The notes under the pieces were generated by a model, which had not been told where the DNA came from, did not search any database, and was given only the letters and a program-made list of their open reading frames with translations. From Yoonia tamlensis (GTDB taxonomy: Bacteria; Pseudomonadota; Alphaproteobacteria; Rhodobacterales; Rhodobacteraceae): a stretch of 64,000 nucleotides of DNA. This document shows positions 63,442 through 64,000 of the stretch, piece by piece. A program made the position numbers and the translations under genes. Within the stretch, counting starts at the first letter, position 1. Every line of letters starts with the position of its first letter. The stretch spans positions 319,472 to 383,471 of the forward strand of contig NZ_FOYP01000001.1 of NCBI RefSeq assembly GCF_900115105.1, in the 5' to 3' direction.

Positions 63442-63565
63442 GTCCAAGTGAGGTAACGCGCAAGCTTTTGCGATGATTGGGGCATATTGCCTTGCGATGA
63501 ATACCGGCTGCTAAGTGGCGAGGTCGCGCGCGCTTTTTGTTGGGTTTGCGTCAAACAATGGCGGA

Positions 63566-64000
63566 TCATTGCGACTTTGCTGCTTTTGGCCGCAGCAGGC
63601 TTGCGCCGTAGGTCAGCACGAACCCTGCAAACGCGGCTATCCACAAGATGCCGGTCGCAATGATCAGATCGGGGAATAGGCCCGAAAGCCACCGTGCGCC
63701 TGTCGATGCAAGCACGCACAGATATATGACAACCGTTGCCTTGTTTGCATGCAATGCCTGCCCTGTGTGGCCCAGTGTCGCGCGCGTCATCACCGCGAGC
63801 GTCATCGTGCCGATTGCTCCGGCCATCCAGATATGTTGTGCCGCTGCAAGATTATGCGCGCCTGTCAGTACATCGACAGACAGTGCAAATGCGCCAAGCG
63901 GGACGAACAGATAGGCCAGATGCAAGATCCAGACCAACGGGTCCGGCAATGTGTGGTGTCCTTGCCAGCGCATGATCCGGACCGTATGGAGCACACCAAA
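63566..64000 (-). CDS. nnrS: NnrS family membrane protein, 3' part
   Basis: The last 144 codons of a polytopic protein continue past the window edge. The AAQHIWMAGAIGTMTLAVMTRA and LGHTG sequences are typical of NnrS, a heme- and copper-containing membrane protein linked to nitric oxide tolerance. Four helices are visible. The reading frame stays open to position 64000, so the true start lies outside. Confidence 0.82.
   Translation of the reverse strand, partial: FGVLHTVRIMRWQGHHTLPDPLVWILHLAYLFVPLGAFALSVDVLTGAHNLAAAQHIWMAGAIGTMTLAVMTRATLGHTGQALHANKATVVIYLCVLASTGARWLSGLFPDLIIATGILWIAAFAGFVLTYGASLLRPKAAKSQ

Noticed and set aside
63343..63447. N-terminal extension of PhnC
   Set aside because: It translates AT-rich promoter DNA containing the candidate Pho boxes; homologous PhnC sequence begins at 63342.
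1..64000. CRISPR array
   Set aside because: No run of regularly spaced direct repeats was noticed and no Cas protein is encoded.
1..64000. Known riboswitches (molybdenum cofactor, SAM, lysine)
   Set aside because: The leaders of modA, lysC, thrC and mtnP are short or lack recognisable conserved cores.

Overview
The window looks like a chromosomal segment of an alphaproteobacterium, most likely the Roseobacter group of Rhodobacteraceae (Loktanella/Yoonia/Octadecabacter-like). This is inferred from gene content and order (tad locus, ctaC-ctaB-coxF-ctaG-ctaE-surf1-thrC-M16 peptidase, lysC-ptsP, a complete C-P lyase cluster) and from protein style; no database search was possible. The DNA is moderately GC-rich, tightly packed, and many neighbouring genes overlap by ATGA or TGATG.

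Layout. 1-12.2 kb: a complete minus-strand Tad/Flp pilus locus, read from two Flp pilin genes through cpaB, the secretin cpaC, an OmpA-like lipoprotein, tadZ, tadA, tadB, tadC, two TadD lipoproteins, the prepilin peptidase and an AAA+ ATPase. 12.5-20.6 kb: a lytic transglycosylase, 3-oxoacid CoA-transferase (scoAB), topA, dprA, a small membrane protein and tldD. 20.8-29.7 kb, plus strand: cytochrome c oxidase subunits II and III with their assembly factors (ctaB, coxF, ctaG, surf1), interrupted by short palindromic repeats, then thrC, an M16 peptidase, a GNAT and a D-2-hydroxyacid-type FAD dehydrogenase. 29.8-42.6 kb: a mixed region (small secreted protein, apt/mtnP purine salvage, SulP and CaCA transporters, flavin reductase, GNAT, EcsC protein, ptsP, lysC, DUF1178, NUDIX, histone-deacetylase-like enzyme). 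42.7-45.2 kb: the molybdate transporter modABC. 45.2-48.8 kb: two tandem Kdo-transferase (GT30) genes and a NeuC-type epimerase. 48.97-50.66 kb: tRNA-Cys followed by a methyltransferase of different base composition and a frameshifted IS3 transposase remnant, probably a small island edge.

50.7-63.4 kb is a full phosphonate system: phnCDE1E2 uptake with a hexapeptide acetyltransferase, the C-P lyase core phnGHIJKLNM, and the divergent GntR regulator phnF. No phnP was seen anywhere in the window. Instead a 2H-phosphoesterase-type protein (DUF1045) lies antisense between phnN and phnM and may open the cyclic phosphate intermediate. A 64-codon ORF exactly coupled at both ends sits between phnE2 and the acetyltransferase. 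Candidate Pho boxes precede phnC and a tandem GTATAG-containing repeat lies between phnG and phnF. The window ends inside an NnrS-like membrane protein gene.

The strongest candidates for something new are the phn-cluster DUF1045 protein and its antisense placement, the coupled 64-aa ORF, the paired GT30 plus NeuC block, and an isolated plus-strand terminator hairpin inside the tad locus. Most of the rest is ordinary Rhodobacterales core genome.
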